From the NCBI GenBank assembly GCA_911810475.1, contig OU461276.1, positions 2,605,501 to 2,669,500 on the forward strand: a stretch of 64,000 bases of DNA, in the 5' to 3' direction. The translations under genes and the position numbers were made by a program. The notes under the pieces were generated by a model. The model had not been told where the DNA came from. It did no database searches and saw only the letters and a program-made list of their open reading frames with translations. The stretch comes from Candidatus Celerinatantimonas neptuna (GTDB lineage Bacteria > Pseudomonadota > Gammaproteobacteria > Enterobacterales > Celerinatantimonadaceae). Below, in pieces: positions 28,481 through 37,152 of this stretch (position 1 is its first letter; every line of letters starts with the position of its first letter).

Positions 28481-29806
28481 GTGAAAAAAAATAATTATTC
28501 ATCTTCTCGTCGTAAACTGATCAAAATGGCGCTGGGTGCTGGTGTTTTATCGGCTATACCGTTGCCTTTATTACTTTTGGCAGCACCTATTAAGACGAAA
28601 GGGCATATTGTTATTATCGGTGATGGGGCCGCAGGTTTAGCAATGGCCAATCGTCTTCGCTATCGATTCACGGGGAATAAAATCACACTGATTGGTGCCC
28701 GGATGCATCATTATTACCAGCCGGGATATACCATGATTGCTTCTGGATTATGGAAAAAAGAAAGTGTAATTAGTCAGACTGCAGACTGGTTACCACAAGG
28801 CATTGACTGGATTGCTAAAAATGCGAAGTTCGTTAGTGGGGCGACAAAAACGGTGACTCTCGCTGATGGTCAGTCAATAAAATATGATGCATTAGTGGTT
28901 GCAACTGGTTGCCAGCTTAATTTTCATCAAATTGAAGGACTAGAATATAATCAATTAGGCACTCAGGGGATTGGAAGTGTATATGTAAGCCCTCAAATTG
29001 CTTTACAGACCAGCCAACAGATTGATTTTTGGCTCGCAAAAAGGAAGGGGCGGGGAATTTTTACCTTACCCGATACTTCGCTAAAATGTGCTGGTGCCCC
29101 TTTGAAGATGACATTTACGACATTGTCCCGGATTGAGCGTCTCAGTCATTCTGATCATTTGGAGGTCGATTTTTTCACACCTTATAAGGATCGGATCTTT
29201 TCAGTTCCGTTGTATAACCGTTTCGTCACAGAACGTTGGCAACAGCAAGGTGTTCATGTCCATTATCAAAATGTCTTAAAAGGAATAGATGCTTTTGCTA
29301 AAAAAGCTTATTTCAGGAAACCAGACGGAGCACTTAAATCTGAACACTATGATTTTATTCACATTGTTCCGCCTATGTCGGCACCCGATGCGATTTTGCA
29401 GTCGGATTTAGTTTGGCAGGAGGGACCTTATGCAAAAGACTGGCTGGAAGTAGATCCGTTTACGTTGCAACATCGGCGTTTCCCTGAAGTTTTCGGTATT
29501 GGCGATGTTGCTGGTATTCCGTTGGGTAAAACGGCTGCTAGTGTGAAGTTACAAGCTCCTGTCGTTGAGGCTAATTTAATCTCATATCTAACCGGGCGGA
29601 CAATGACGGCCCGATATAACGGTTATACCTCTTGTCCTCTGATTACTGCGATTGGTAAAGCAATTCTGGCTGAATTTGGTTATGGCAATGTATTACTTCC
29701 CTCTTTTAGTTTTATCGATCCGACAAAGGAATCGTGGGCTGTTTGGGTCATGGAAGAGCAGATGCTGCATCCTGCTTATAACGCAATGTTATTAGGGAAA
29801 GTCTAG
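28481..29806 (+). CDS. sqr: sulfide:quinone oxidoreductase-like flavoprotein with Tat-type leader
   Basis: A 441-residue FAD enzyme of the SQR/FCSD group that oxidises sulfide and passes electrons to quinone. The N-terminal SSRRKLIKMALGAG before a hydrophobic stretch resembles a twin-arginine signal. Next come the FAD motif VIIGDGAAGLAMANRL, YYQPGYTMIASGLW and Cys residues in VATGCQLN, SLKCAGAPLKM and YTSCPLIT. A second dinucleotide-site motif FGIGDVAGIPLGKTAASV follows. The start is GTG. A small membrane protein follows after 11 bases and is probably co-transcribed. Confidence 0.82.
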   Translation: MKKNNYSSSRRKLIKMALGAGVLSAIPLPLLLLAAPIKTKGHIVIIGDGAAGLAMANRLRYRFTGNKITLIGARMHHYYQPGYTMIASGLWKKESVISQTADWLPQGIDWIAKNAKFVSGATKTVTLADGQSIKYDALVVATGCQLNFHQIEGLEYNQLGTQGIGSVYVSPQIALQTSQQIDFWLAKRKGRGIFTLPDTSLKCAGAPLKMTFTTLSRIERLSHSDHLEVDFFTPYKDRIFSVPLYNRFVTERWQQQGVHVHYQNVLKGIDAFAKKAYFRKPDGALKSEHYDFIHIVPPMSAPDAILQSDLVWQEGPYAKDWLEVDPFTLQHRRFPEVFGIGDVAGIPLGKTAASVKLQAPVVEANLISYLTGRTMTARYNGYTSCPLITAIGKAILAEFGYGNVLLPSFSFIDPTKESWAVWVMEEQMLHPAYNAMLLGKV

Positions 29807-29817
29807 GAGGCTAATCT

Positions 29818-30126
29818 ATGGGTATCGACAGTATTTTAATCATTGTCTGGTTTACGCTTAAACCTTATTTATGGGTATTACTTCTACTCGTTGCCGTACT
29901 CTTGGCCAGCTGGTTTTTGGGACGTCATCGGCATGGAAAATCCAGTTTCTGGCTTTGGCTGATGAGCTTCGTCATTGCATTGTTGGCTATACGGCTTGCT
30001 CCATATTTAACACATTCCAGTATCGACTATGTTCGTACACCGTTTGATTACGTTGTACTGGTGCTTATTGGTATTGGGTCTTTCATTTATACATGGCTGG
30101 TCTTGAGAAAATGGTTGATTCGATAA
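29818..30126 (+). CDS. small three-helix membrane protein downstream of sqr
   Basis: A 102-residue protein with hydrophobic segments at roughly residues 5-32, 43-62 and 76-95, separated by basic stretches GRHRHGK and LRKWLIR. It has no cysteine. AGGAGG precedes the ATG by eight bases, and sqr ends 11 bases upstream, so it is almost certainly translated with sqr. It may help anchor or electron-couple the flavoprotein, by position only. It resembles the DUF5368 type of short membrane protein, but that is from memory and unverified. Confidence 0.7.
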   Translation: MGIDSILIIVWFTLKPYLWVLLLLVAVLLASWFLGRHRHGKSSFWLWLMSFVIALLAIRLAPYLTHSSIDYVRTPFDYVVLVLIGIGSFIYTWLVLRKWLIR

Positions 30127-30298
30127 TATGTTTTATATCGAATATTAAGACGAGTAGGTTAATCAAATTTTTTGTGTAAGAGATTGCTGTTTCATCACGA
30201 CGAATAAGAAAAGGAGTTCAGTACCGATCTTAACGATGGGTCTAAACGAATACTGATTTGCCTGAACTGGTCATAATGGCGAGGGAAAAAGGCTTTCT

Positions 30299-31186
30299 AT
30301 GCAACTGAATCAACAATTAAATTTGGATAATGGCGTATCTGAAATGTTTCCTCTCAATACGGGCGTGAGTTTAAAGCCGTGTTATTATGAAACATTATTG
30401 CAAAAGCGTCCTCCTGTTGGTTTTTTGGAGCTCCATGCAGAAAATTATTTGAGTGATGGTGGTCCCAGAAGGTATTTTTTAGAACAGATTCGGGAATATT
30501 ATCCGATTACTGTGCATGGTGTTGGGTTATCGATTGGTGGTGACCAGCCTTTAGATATAGCGCATCTTGAGCGAGTCGCAAAGCTGGTGGAATGGAGCCG
30601 TCCTCTCCTATTTTCTGAGCATCTGTCTTGGTCAAGTCATGGCCGAAACTATTTTAATGATTTGTTGCCTGTAATCTATGACCAGACTACATTGATTCGG
30701 GTTTGCGAGCATGTCGATCAGGTACAACAGCGCTTAGGGCAATCTATATTAATTGAAAATCCTTCTAGCTATTTAGCTTTTAGTGCAAGTGAACGAAGTG
30801 AGTGTGAATTTTTACATGGGCTTGTTGAGCGAACAGGTTGCGGTTTGTTGCTTGATATTAATAACATCGTTGTATCTTGTCATAATTTGCAAAAAAGTTG
30901 TCTGGATTATTTGGCGGATTATCCAGTCAATGCGGTCCGGCAGTTTCATCTGGCTGGTCATAGTCATGATTTTTCCTCCCAAAGCCAGTTAAAAATCGAT
31001 AGTCACGATCAGAATATTGCTCCTGATGTATGGACTCTTTTTGAGAAGGCTCTGTCATTGACAGGAGATCACCTGACATTAATCGAACGAGATGCCAATC
31101 TTCCCCCATTTATTGAGTTGCTTGAAGAAGCGCAAATGGCCGACAAAATCAGGCAATCTTATCAGCAATTGGAGTGGTCGTTGTGA
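30299..31186 (+). CDS. bufB: MNIO (DUF692) family enzyme, BufB/HvfB-like
   Basis: A 295-residue TIM-barrel protein of the multinuclear non-haem iron oxidase family (DUF692). Members modify cysteines in small precursor peptides; in bufferin systems they make copper-binding thiooxazoles. Visible motifs are GVSLKPCYYETLL, GFLELHAENYLSDGG, HGVGLSIGG, SEHLSWSSHG, ILIENPSSYL, LLLDINNIVVSCHN and HLAGHSHD, which contribute the metal-binding His/Asp/Glu. The ATG is preceded by GAGGGAAAAAGG. Its TGA overlaps the ATG of the next gene. No precursor gene is found upstream. Confidence 0.85.
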   Translation: MQLNQQLNLDNGVSEMFPLNTGVSLKPCYYETLLQKRPPVGFLELHAENYLSDGGPRRYFLEQIREYYPITVHGVGLSIGGDQPLDIAHLERVAKLVEWSRPLLFSEHLSWSSHGRNYFNDLLPVIYDQTTLIRVCEHVDQVQQRLGQSILIENPSSYLAFSASERSECEFLHGLVERTGCGLLLDINNIVVSCHNLQKSCLDYLADYPVNAVRQFHLAGHSHDFSSQSQLKIDSHDQNIAPDVWTLFEKALSLTGDHLTLIERDANLPPFIELLEEAQMADKIRQSYQQLEWSL

Positions 31187-31947
31187 TGAATCGATGGTTT
31201 AGTGAGCAATTGTTAGCGGCTGATATTGATCCGGCTTTATTGAAGCAGAAACTGCAAATGGGCCATGCTCAGGAGCATCAGCAACGTTTTTCCGTTTATC
31301 GCAATAATGTTTATTCTTCTTTAATCGAGGCGTTGGGAGAGATTTTCCCTGTAACGCGGCAAATTGTCGGAGATGAATTTTTTCAGGCAATGGCTCATGC
31401 ATATATACAGCGTTATCCGCCTACATCACCAGTATTGACGGAATATGGAGAGAATTTTAGTGAATTTATCAGTTCACGGGAGCCGCTTGCAACACTTCCA
31501 TTTCTTGGTGAACTGGCTGCGCTAGAGCGGGCTATGTTGACTTTGACACATGGGCTGGATTACGGCGTTTTAGATCCAAAATCAGCATCTGAGTTACTCA
31601 CTCAATGTGACGGCGAAAAAGCAGTTTATTTGACGTTATCTCCAACTATTATGCTATTTCGATCCGATTTTGCTATTGGGTCAATCTGGTTGATTCATCA
31701 GCAGAATATGCTTGAGAAGTTAAAGGCTTTAGTCGTTGAGCAACGTGAGTGTCTGATGCTTTATAAACCCGTATTAACTGCTGAACTGGCTATTATCAGT
31801 GAGCCTCAGGGGCAATTTATTAAATCCTTGTTATCAGGGTGCGATGTTCAAACCGCAATGAAGAGTACCGGAGAATCATTTGATTTGTCCAATACCCTGG
31901 CCATGCTAATGAATTGTCCGGTGATTACATCTGTTAAGGAGCAATAG
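31186..31947 (+). CDS. bufC: DUF2063 protein, BufC/HvfC-like partner
   Basis: A 253-residue protein with the N-terminal DUF2063 domain: RFSVYRNNVYSSLIEALGEIFPV, FFQAMAHAYIQRYPPTSPVL, YGENFSEFI and LGELAALERAML. In bufferin-type RiPP systems the equivalent protein binds the precursor and the MNIO enzyme during modification. Its ATG overlaps the bufB stop (TGATG). It is followed by a DoxX protein after one base, giving a tight three-gene operon. Confidence 0.83.
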   Translation: MNRWFSEQLLAADIDPALLKQKLQMGHAQEHQQRFSVYRNNVYSSLIEALGEIFPVTRQIVGDEFFQAMAHAYIQRYPPTSPVLTEYGENFSEFISSREPLATLPFLGELAALERAMLTLTHGLDYGVLDPKSASELLTQCDGEKAVYLTLSPTIMLFRSDFAIGSIWLIHQQNMLEKLKALVVEQRECLMLYKPVLTAELAIISEPQGQFIKSLLSGCDVQTAMKSTGESFDLSNTLAMLMNCPVITSVKEQ

Positions 31948-31948
31948 T

Positions 31949-32419
31949 ATGTTGATGAATCAATGGTTAGCCCGCTGGTTTAAGCATATCCCTGAGTCGT
32001 TGATTTTGGTGATAGGGCGATTTTCTATCTCTGCTGTCTTTTGGCTATCAGGGCAGACAAAAGTAAGCGGTTTATCGATTGATATTATCTCAGGAACATT
32101 TCAGCTTGGCTGGCCTCATATTACTCCTCAAACTATTTTTTTGTTTCAGCATGAATATGCACTTCCTTTATTACCACCATTTTTAGCGGCTGTGTTAGCA
32201 GTTATTGCTGAACATGTTTGTGCCATTTTATTATTGATTGGATGGCAAACCCGGCTGGCGGCTTTTATTTTAGCTGGCATGACACTTGTGATTGAGATTT
32301 TTGTATATCCATTAGCTTATCCTACGCATGGGGTCTGGTTAACTGTTCTTCTATTATTGATGGTCAAAGGGGGCGGTTATTTGTCGGTGGATGAACGATT
32401 AAAACGATCGACAGTGTAA
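31949..32419 (+). CDS. DoxX-family membrane protein
   Basis: A 156-residue DoxX/DoxD-like inner-membrane protein with four predicted helices. RFSISAVFWLSGQTKVSG begins the domain and EHVCAILLLIGWQTRLAAF is in the middle. DoxX proteins are frequent companions of MNIO-DUF2063 pairs. Their role may be in electron transfer or thiol stress; it is not settled. AAGGAG lies before the ATG, one base after bufC ends. Confidence 0.8.
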   Translation: MLMNQWLARWFKHIPESLILVIGRFSISAVFWLSGQTKVSGLSIDIISGTFQLGWPHITPQTIFLFQHEYALPLLPPFLAAVLAVIAEHVCAILLLIGWQTRLAAFILAGMTLVIEIFVYPLAYPTHGVWLTVLLLLMVKGGGYLSVDERLKRSTV

Positions 32420-32476
32420 AGATGGCCAGTTCCTTCTGGCGAATTTAGGTCAATCAGGGAAATATTTAATGGTGAA

Positions 32477-33085
32477 TCATGAATGGTGTTTTTTAGGAAT
32501 GATAATGTCAATTTCATGTTTGTGATGAATGATTTTCATTGCATTTTTATCGACAGGTTGATTTAGGCTGTAGTCTTGTGAAAATTCACTTGAAAACTGA
32601 GAGTTTGACATGAACTTATGGCCCTTATCCGACGTACTTTGTTGAACGGTGCCTGAGATGTGCAAAATATGATTTGAAATTTTTGTATTAATTTGAATAT
32701 TCTGTCCTTTAGCAAAATGTACAATAAATTGATATTGATGAGCATTATTCTTGAATATAATACTGGGTGAATTTGTTGAGAAACTGAACTGAGATATCCC
32801 CTGTGACATATTACCGGGGGCCATTTGATGGATCATTTGATTCATCCATCTGTTGATACCTGAAAATGATTTTGGCATCTGTGCCAATTGATTCATCATT
32901 GTATTCCACTGAGTGTTATGGCCTGATGACGGAATAGAGCTGGTATTAAAGAAATGACTATTACTTGCTTCAAGCTGGTTTACTTTATGATTTAATGACC
33001 ATGATGTATAGCCTAATCCTGCTACAACGGCTAAACACAGAATGATTCCACCGATGAGAAATTTTTGTTTGTTATCTTGGGACAT
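32477..33085 (-). CDS. membrane-anchored Hsp20-like protein with Met- and His-rich segments
   Basis: A 202-residue protein with one N-terminal TM helix (about residues 9-28), a linker with seven Met between residues 63 and 93, and a C-terminal region resembling an alpha-crystallin fold. That region has YQFIVHFAKGQNI, HILHISGTVQQ, then a basic/His tail HHKHEIDIIIPKKHHS. Topology suggests a periplasmic domain. Similarity to Hsp20 is by pattern only. Met/His richness suggests metal, perhaps copper, binding, and the convergent neighbour is the MNIO operon. Function is inferred, not recognised. Confidence 0.55.
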   Translation of the reverse strand: MSQDNKQKFLIGGIILCLAVVAGLGYTSWSLNHKVNQLEASNSHFFNTSSIPSSGHNTQWNTMMNQLAQMPKSFSGINRWMNQMIHQMAPGNMSQGISQFSFSTNSPSIIFKNNAHQYQFIVHFAKGQNIQINTKISNHILHISGTVQQSTSDKGHKFMSNSQFSSEFSQDYSLNQPVDKNAMKIIHHKHEIDIIIPKKHHS

Positions 33086-33408
33086 CGATTACCTCTAAGG
33101 ATTCGGATTTATCAAAATAAATAGACGTTAGAGTTTAAAAGTTATGCGTATTATCCACATAATTATCAATTCTATATCTATAGACATAATCATATTGGAA
33201 TAGTTCAGTGGTTTAAAGGATAGGGATAACCTTGAGAGATACGATTTGTAGAATTGTCCCGAAATGATTAAATTAGACACGTATAGATATCTATAACATA
33301 TTATTTTTAATATAGATATTACGAATATGAAATTACTTGCAGAGGACATGTTGTACATACGCTACTATATAGCGTTATTTTTAATATAAAGAACGTAATT
33401 AATGAGTA
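33086..33408. other. AT-rich noncoding stretch in islet
   Basis: Very AT-rich, with a perfect 14-base palindrome TATAGATATCTATA (33282-33295) and a direct repeat TTATTTTTAATATA at 33301-33314 and 33375-33388. I see no gene. These could be regulatory or simply chance in low-complexity DNA. Confidence 0.4.
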
Positions 33409-33621
33409 TTAATGCTTGGATTCAAAGTCTAAACTTTTTCTATCTCCGTCGGCATATGAAAGTAAGCGTATTTCCATAATCAGACTAAAATATTCGAGTC
33501 GTACAATCGGATCGTGGTGTAATTTTCGTTGCATATTTAGCTTTTCAAATAAAACTGTAAGAAAATCTCTGACTGACTGGTCAGCTTCAGCTAAATAAGT
33601 GGATAAATCATTATTATTCAT
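33409..33621 (-). CDS. 70-residue hypothetical protein
   Basis: A small acidic/helical protein (starts MNNNDLSTYLAEADQSVRDF) with an AGGTG ribosome-binding site eight bases before the ATG. No family recognised, no signal peptide or TM helix. It lies in the AT-rich islet upstream of the 289-residue unknown on the same strand, but 227 bases away. Confidence 0.5.
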   Translation of the reverse strand: MNNNDLSTYLAEADQSVRDFLTVLFEKLNMQRKLHHDPIVRLEYFSLIMEIRLLSYADGDRKSLDFESKH

Positions 33622-33848
33622 ATTTCACCTAATATAAAATGATATTGAATGTATTATGATTAAAAAGAGTAAGTAAATAAAAATTCAGATTTCTAGTATT
33701 ATATCTAGCGAGACAATAATAAAGAAGCCATTATAAGTACACATCTTTCTAACAGGGGATATATTCGATTTTATTCTTAATTATGTCAACATAAAATAAT
33801 GTGTATTTATGGTATCTAATGTTCATTTTTGATAGAAGTAAAATCAGT

Positions 33849-34718
33849 TCAATATATGTTCGATAGTGAGGTGAGAATTTCAGCAATTCTAGGTTTACAA
33901 TATGGTGGAATTAGTTTAAATAACTCCATAATCAGTATGTTTCGAGTATTTTGAACACATCTTAATTTGTGAAATTCAGGGAATAATTGCATCTCACTGG
34001 TAAAGCCGGCATGACTTTCCATTTTAAAGCCAAGTTTTATTCTTGCTCCAATGGATGCAGGAAAAGGAACTGATTTATCCGTATCTTCTAGTATTTGATA
34101 TTGATATTGAGACAGCCCTACCACACGGGAGATAGTTTCGATAGAAATGTTATTGTTTTCCCGAAATTTTTTGGCTGTAACGGCCACAGAATAGTAATAA
34201 TCAACAGCAAATTTTTGAATATCTAAAGGGGATGGGGGAAATGAATACGGGTCTTGGTGAGTTGAATCGTATTGAATATCCAATTTTTCTTTCAAATAGA
34301 GGAAATTCTTCTGAGATGACTCATTGAGTAAGTTATACAGAATCTCAAGGACAGCATTAAACTGATTTGATGGCAACTTTCCGACACACATTAATACTTT
34401 CAGCAGGCTACTGTCCATATTGGGATAAAGAATTTTATAGTAAAAGCTGGTGATAGGAACCATGGTGACCCAGGAATAGGCGGCTAAAAAATGAAGCGGG
34501 CGCATGGAAGGGTAGCTTGGTTGCATATAGCGCTTCATCGTATTAACGTTAATCCCACTGAATCGTTTCTGTAATTGGCTAAAGGTTAATCCCTGGGTTC
34601 GTTTAACATAGGCCATGGAGACGGCTAAATCTGCATCGATATTTTTCATTAAGTGATCGAGATAGCGAATATCTTGTTCTGGGACTTCGACAGGCTCTTT
34701 GATTCCACTGTTCTGCAT
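33849..34718 (-). CDS. 289-residue unknown with two helix-turn-helix-like segments
   Basis: I do not recognise this family. Two stretches resemble HTH units: LTFSQLQKRFSGINVNTMKRY at about residues 44-64 and ISIETISRVVGLSQYQYQIL at about residues 194-213. Between lie helical, partly hydrophobic segments. No signal peptide or clear membrane helix is seen. It may be a regulator, by pattern only. Codon use is AT-rich like the islet around it, which suggests acquisition. Confidence 0.55.
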   Translation of the reverse strand: MQNSGIKEPVEVPEQDIRYLDHLMKNIDADLAVSMAYVKRTQGLTFSQLQKRFSGINVNTMKRYMQPSYPSMRPLHFLAAYSWVTMVPITSFYYKILYPNMDSSLLKVLMCVGKLPSNQFNAVLEILYNLLNESSQKNFLYLKEKLDIQYDSTHQDPYSFPPSPLDIQKFAVDYYYSVAVTAKKFRENNNISIETISRVVGLSQYQYQILEDTDKSVPFPASIGARIKLGFKMESHAGFTSEMQLFPEFHKLRCVQNTRNILIMELFKLIPPYCKPRIAEILTSLSNIY

Positions 34719-35025
34719 TGAACTGAACCTTTGAGTTGGTTGGTTTTTAGATGCCGCATCTATGATACGTAGGCTCTGTGGATTTTGAAAGGTTAGTTCT
34801 ATTTATAGTCTGGTTTATTGGGTTGGATTTGCCCTTAAGAAACAATGAATCCACCCGTAATTCGAAATAAACAAGTTTACTAGGCGTTTTTTACGATAGA
34901 ATTTTTTATATTTATCGATGAACTCATTCCGTATGGATTATTGGTTTTTCTCTGTATGAACTCCTCATGGCAACCCCCTTATCTTCTGATATAATCCCGC
35001 TATTATTTTTTATCAGAGGGGATAA
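34719..35025. other. intergenic region between the islet and the prfC unit
   Basis: About 300 bases between divergent genes. The only clear element is the extended -10 for the prfC-side transcript near 34990. Confidence 0.45.
34987..34995 (+). promoter_or_regulatory. extended -10 promoter upstream of the prfC leader ORF
   Basis: TGATATAAT is an exact extended -10 (TGN-TATAAT). No good -35 lies 16-18 bases upstream. Transcription would start near 35002 and read the 36-residue ORF and then prfC. Confidence 0.5.
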
Positions 35026-35136
35026 ATGCGTGAAGGATTAGAACGAAAAAAGCACATTCATGCGTTTACCCTAACTTCATTTATTGTTATTTGGCCTTGG
35101 GTAGATTTGTTTTTGAGTACGCCTACGTGTACATAA
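35026..35136 (+). CDS. 36-residue small ORF before prfC
   Basis: An ATG follows a strong AGAGGGG site. The peptide (starts [19 protein letters not shown]) has a basic N-terminus then a hydrophobic stretch [12 protein letters not shown], ending TPTCT. It could be a single-helix membrane peptide or a translated leader. It ends 19 bases before prfC. Confidence 0.4.
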   Translation: MREGLERKKHIHAFTLTSFIVIWPWVDLFLSTPTCT

Positions 35137-35155
35137 ACAAGGTTTGTTTGTATTT

Positions 35156-36739
35156 ATGAGTGAAAATAGTCAAGAAATTCAAAAGCGTAGAACATTTGCA
35201 ATTATTTCCCATCCTGATGCCGGTAAAACCACCATTACTGAGAAAGTGTTACTTTTCGGACATGCGATTCAAACAGCAGGGACAGTGAAAGGGCGTGGTA
35301 GTAGCCACCATGCTAAATCAGACTGGATGCAGATGGAACAAGAGCGTGGTATCTCGGTTACGACTTCGGTCATGCAGTTTCCATATAACGATTGTATCGT
35401 TAATTTGTTGGATACTCCCGGACATGAAGACTTTTCAGAAGATACGTATCGGACATTAACGGCTGTTGACTCCTGCTTGATGGTGATTGATGCCGCCAAA
35501 GGGGTGGAAGATCGAACCCGTAAACTGATGGAAGTCACGCGACTTCGTGATACGCCGATTCTCACGTTTATGAATAAATTGGATCGGGATACACGTGATC
35601 CGATGGAGTTGCTGGACGAAGTTGAGAGCGAATTGAATATTGCCTGTGCCCCTATCACCTGGCCGATTGGCTGTGGGAAAGAGTTCAAAGGCATTTACCA
35701 TATTCAGCGTGATGAAATCATTTTATATCAGAGTGGCTTGGGCCATATGATACAAGAACAGCGGATTATTAAAGGATTAGATAATCCGGCTGTTGATGCA
35801 GCCATTGGCGATGGTTTAGCGGGTGTACTCAGGGATGAATTAGAATTGGTGCTTGGGGCTTCGAATGAGTTTGATGAAGAGCTGTTTTTATCCGGTGAAC
35901 TGACTCCGGTCTTTTTTGGGACCGCATTGGGGAATTTCGGTGTTGATCATATGCTCGATGGGTTAACTGCATGGGCCCCGGCTCCGATGCCAAGACAAAC
36001 TGATGTTCGCAAAGTTGCAGCAACTGATCAGGCATTTAGTGGTTTCGTTTTCAAAATTCAGGCGAATATGGATTTGAAACACCGGGACCGGGTTGCATTT
36101 ATGCGTATTGTCTCTGGGGAATATACGAAAGGGATGAAAATGCGTCATGTTCGTATCGGTAAAGATGTGAGTATTTCTGATGCGGTTACGTTTATGGCAG
36201 GTGATCGCAGTGCAGCAGAGAGGGCTATTGCCGGGGATATTATCGGATTACATAATCATGGCACAATTCAGATCGGTGATACCTTCACTCAGGGCGAAGC
36301 ATTGAAATTCACCGGTATTCCTAACTTTGCGCCTGAAATGTTTCGGCGAATCCGCCTTAAAGATCCACTTAAACAAAAACAATTGCAAAAAGGGCTGATT
36401 CAATTATCTGAAGAAGGTGCTGTTCAGGTTTTTCGCCCTATGCGAAATAATGATCTGATTGTTGGTGCTGTGGGGGTCTTGCAGTTTGATGTTGTTGTGC
36501 ATCGCTTAAAAACTGAATATAAAGTTGAAGCTTTGTATGAAGCGATTAATGTCACATCGGCTCGCTGGTGTGACAGTAATGATGAGCGCAAATTAGATGA
36601 ATTCACCCGTAAAGCCCATGATCATTTGGCGTTGGATGGTGGAGATAATTTGACTTATCTGGCCCCAACAATGGTGAACCTTAATTTAGCAATTGAACGT
36701 CATCCGGATATTAAGTTCTTCAAAACACGCGAACACTAA
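35156..36739 (+). CDS. prfC: peptide chain release factor 3
   Basis: RF3 is a GTPase that recycles RF1 and RF2 from the ribosome. The 527-residue protein has the P-loop [13 protein letters not shown], switch [13 protein letters not shown]3 [11 protein letters not shown] and G4 NKLDRD, followed by the RF3-specific C-terminal domains ([23 protein letters not shown]). The ATG at 35156 matches the E. coli protein start; an upstream TTG is ignored. It ends with a strong terminator. Confidence 0.96.
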   Translation: MSENSQEIQKRRTFAIISHPDAGKTTITEKVLLFGHAIQTAGTVKGRGSSHHAKSDWMQMEQERGISVTTSVMQFPYNDCIVNLLDTPGHEDFSEDTYRTLTAVDSCLMVIDAAKGVEDRTRKLMEVTRLRDTPILTFMNKLDRDTRDPMELLDEVESELNIACAPITWPIGCGKEFKGIYHIQRDEIILYQSGLGHMIQEQRIIKGLDNPAVDAAIGDGLAGVLRDELELVLGASNEFDEELFLSGELTPVFFGTALGNFGVDHMLDGLTAWAPAPMPRQTDVRKVAATDQAFSGFVFKIQANMDLKHRDRVAFMRIVSGEYTKGMKMRHVRIGKDVSISDAVTFMAGDRSAAERAIAGDIIGLHNHGTIQIGDTFTQGEALKFTGIPNFAPEMFRRIRLKDPLKQKQLQKGLIQLSEEGAVQVFRPMRNNDLIVGAVGVLQFDVVVHRLKTEYKVEALYEAINVTSARWCDSNDERKLDEFTRKAHDHLALDGGDNLTYLAPTMVNLNLAIERHPDIKFFKTREH

Positions 36740-36768
36740 AGTGTGTTGATATCATCGGGTAAGACTTC

Positions 36769-36797
36769 AAAAAACCGGTTCATAGCCGGTTTTTTTT
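36769..36797 (+). terminator. rho-independent terminator of prfC
   Basis: AAAAAACCGG (36769-36778) pairs with CCGGTTTTTT (36786-36795) around a seven-base loop, followed by further T. It lies 30 bases after the prfC stop. Confidence 0.88.
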
Positions 36798-37023
36798 GTG
36801 AACAGTTCGACTAAATCATGATGCATTGATTGTTCTTCAGCGATGAATTATTCATGATAAATTAGTTTTTGTTTTGGATAAAAGACATTCTCTTATAACG
36901 AGGGATACAGGTTGTTTCAGGATTATTCTCTGATGTGGGGTTTAATTTGAAAATTGGGTTTAATCCTTTGTCAGACAACTCCCTTCTTCAAAATCGAGGT
37001 TGATTGCTTATGAGGAGGCTATA

Positions 37024-37149
37024 ATGATTTGTCGCTTATATCAGCCATTACGACGAATGATCGCTTGTTATGACCGTTGGCTGAAAAACATGGGAATTGA
37101 ACAGACAGCCTGTCAGTGTGTCAATATGTATCATCAGGAGAAGAAGTAA
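37024..37149 (+). CDS. 41-residue basic small protein upstream of yjjV
   Basis: An ATG eight bases after GAGGAGG begins a small cationic protein (starts MICRLYQPLRRMIACYDRWL) with cysteines in ICR, IACYD and CQCV. It ends four bases before the yjjV start, and the yjjV ribosome-binding site lies inside its last codons. The excellent start signal and coupling make a real gene likely. I do not recognise its family. Confidence 0.6.
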   Translation: MICRLYQPLRRMIACYDRWLKNMGIEQTACQCVNMYHQEKK

Positions 37150-37152
37150 ACA

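Noticed and set aside
33282..33295. Perfect 14-base AT palindrome as a defined operator
   Set aside because: In such AT-rich DNA it may be chance and no regulator consensus matches.
35269..36148. Minus-strand frames across prfC
   Set aside because: Shadows of a complete RF3 gene; no motifs.
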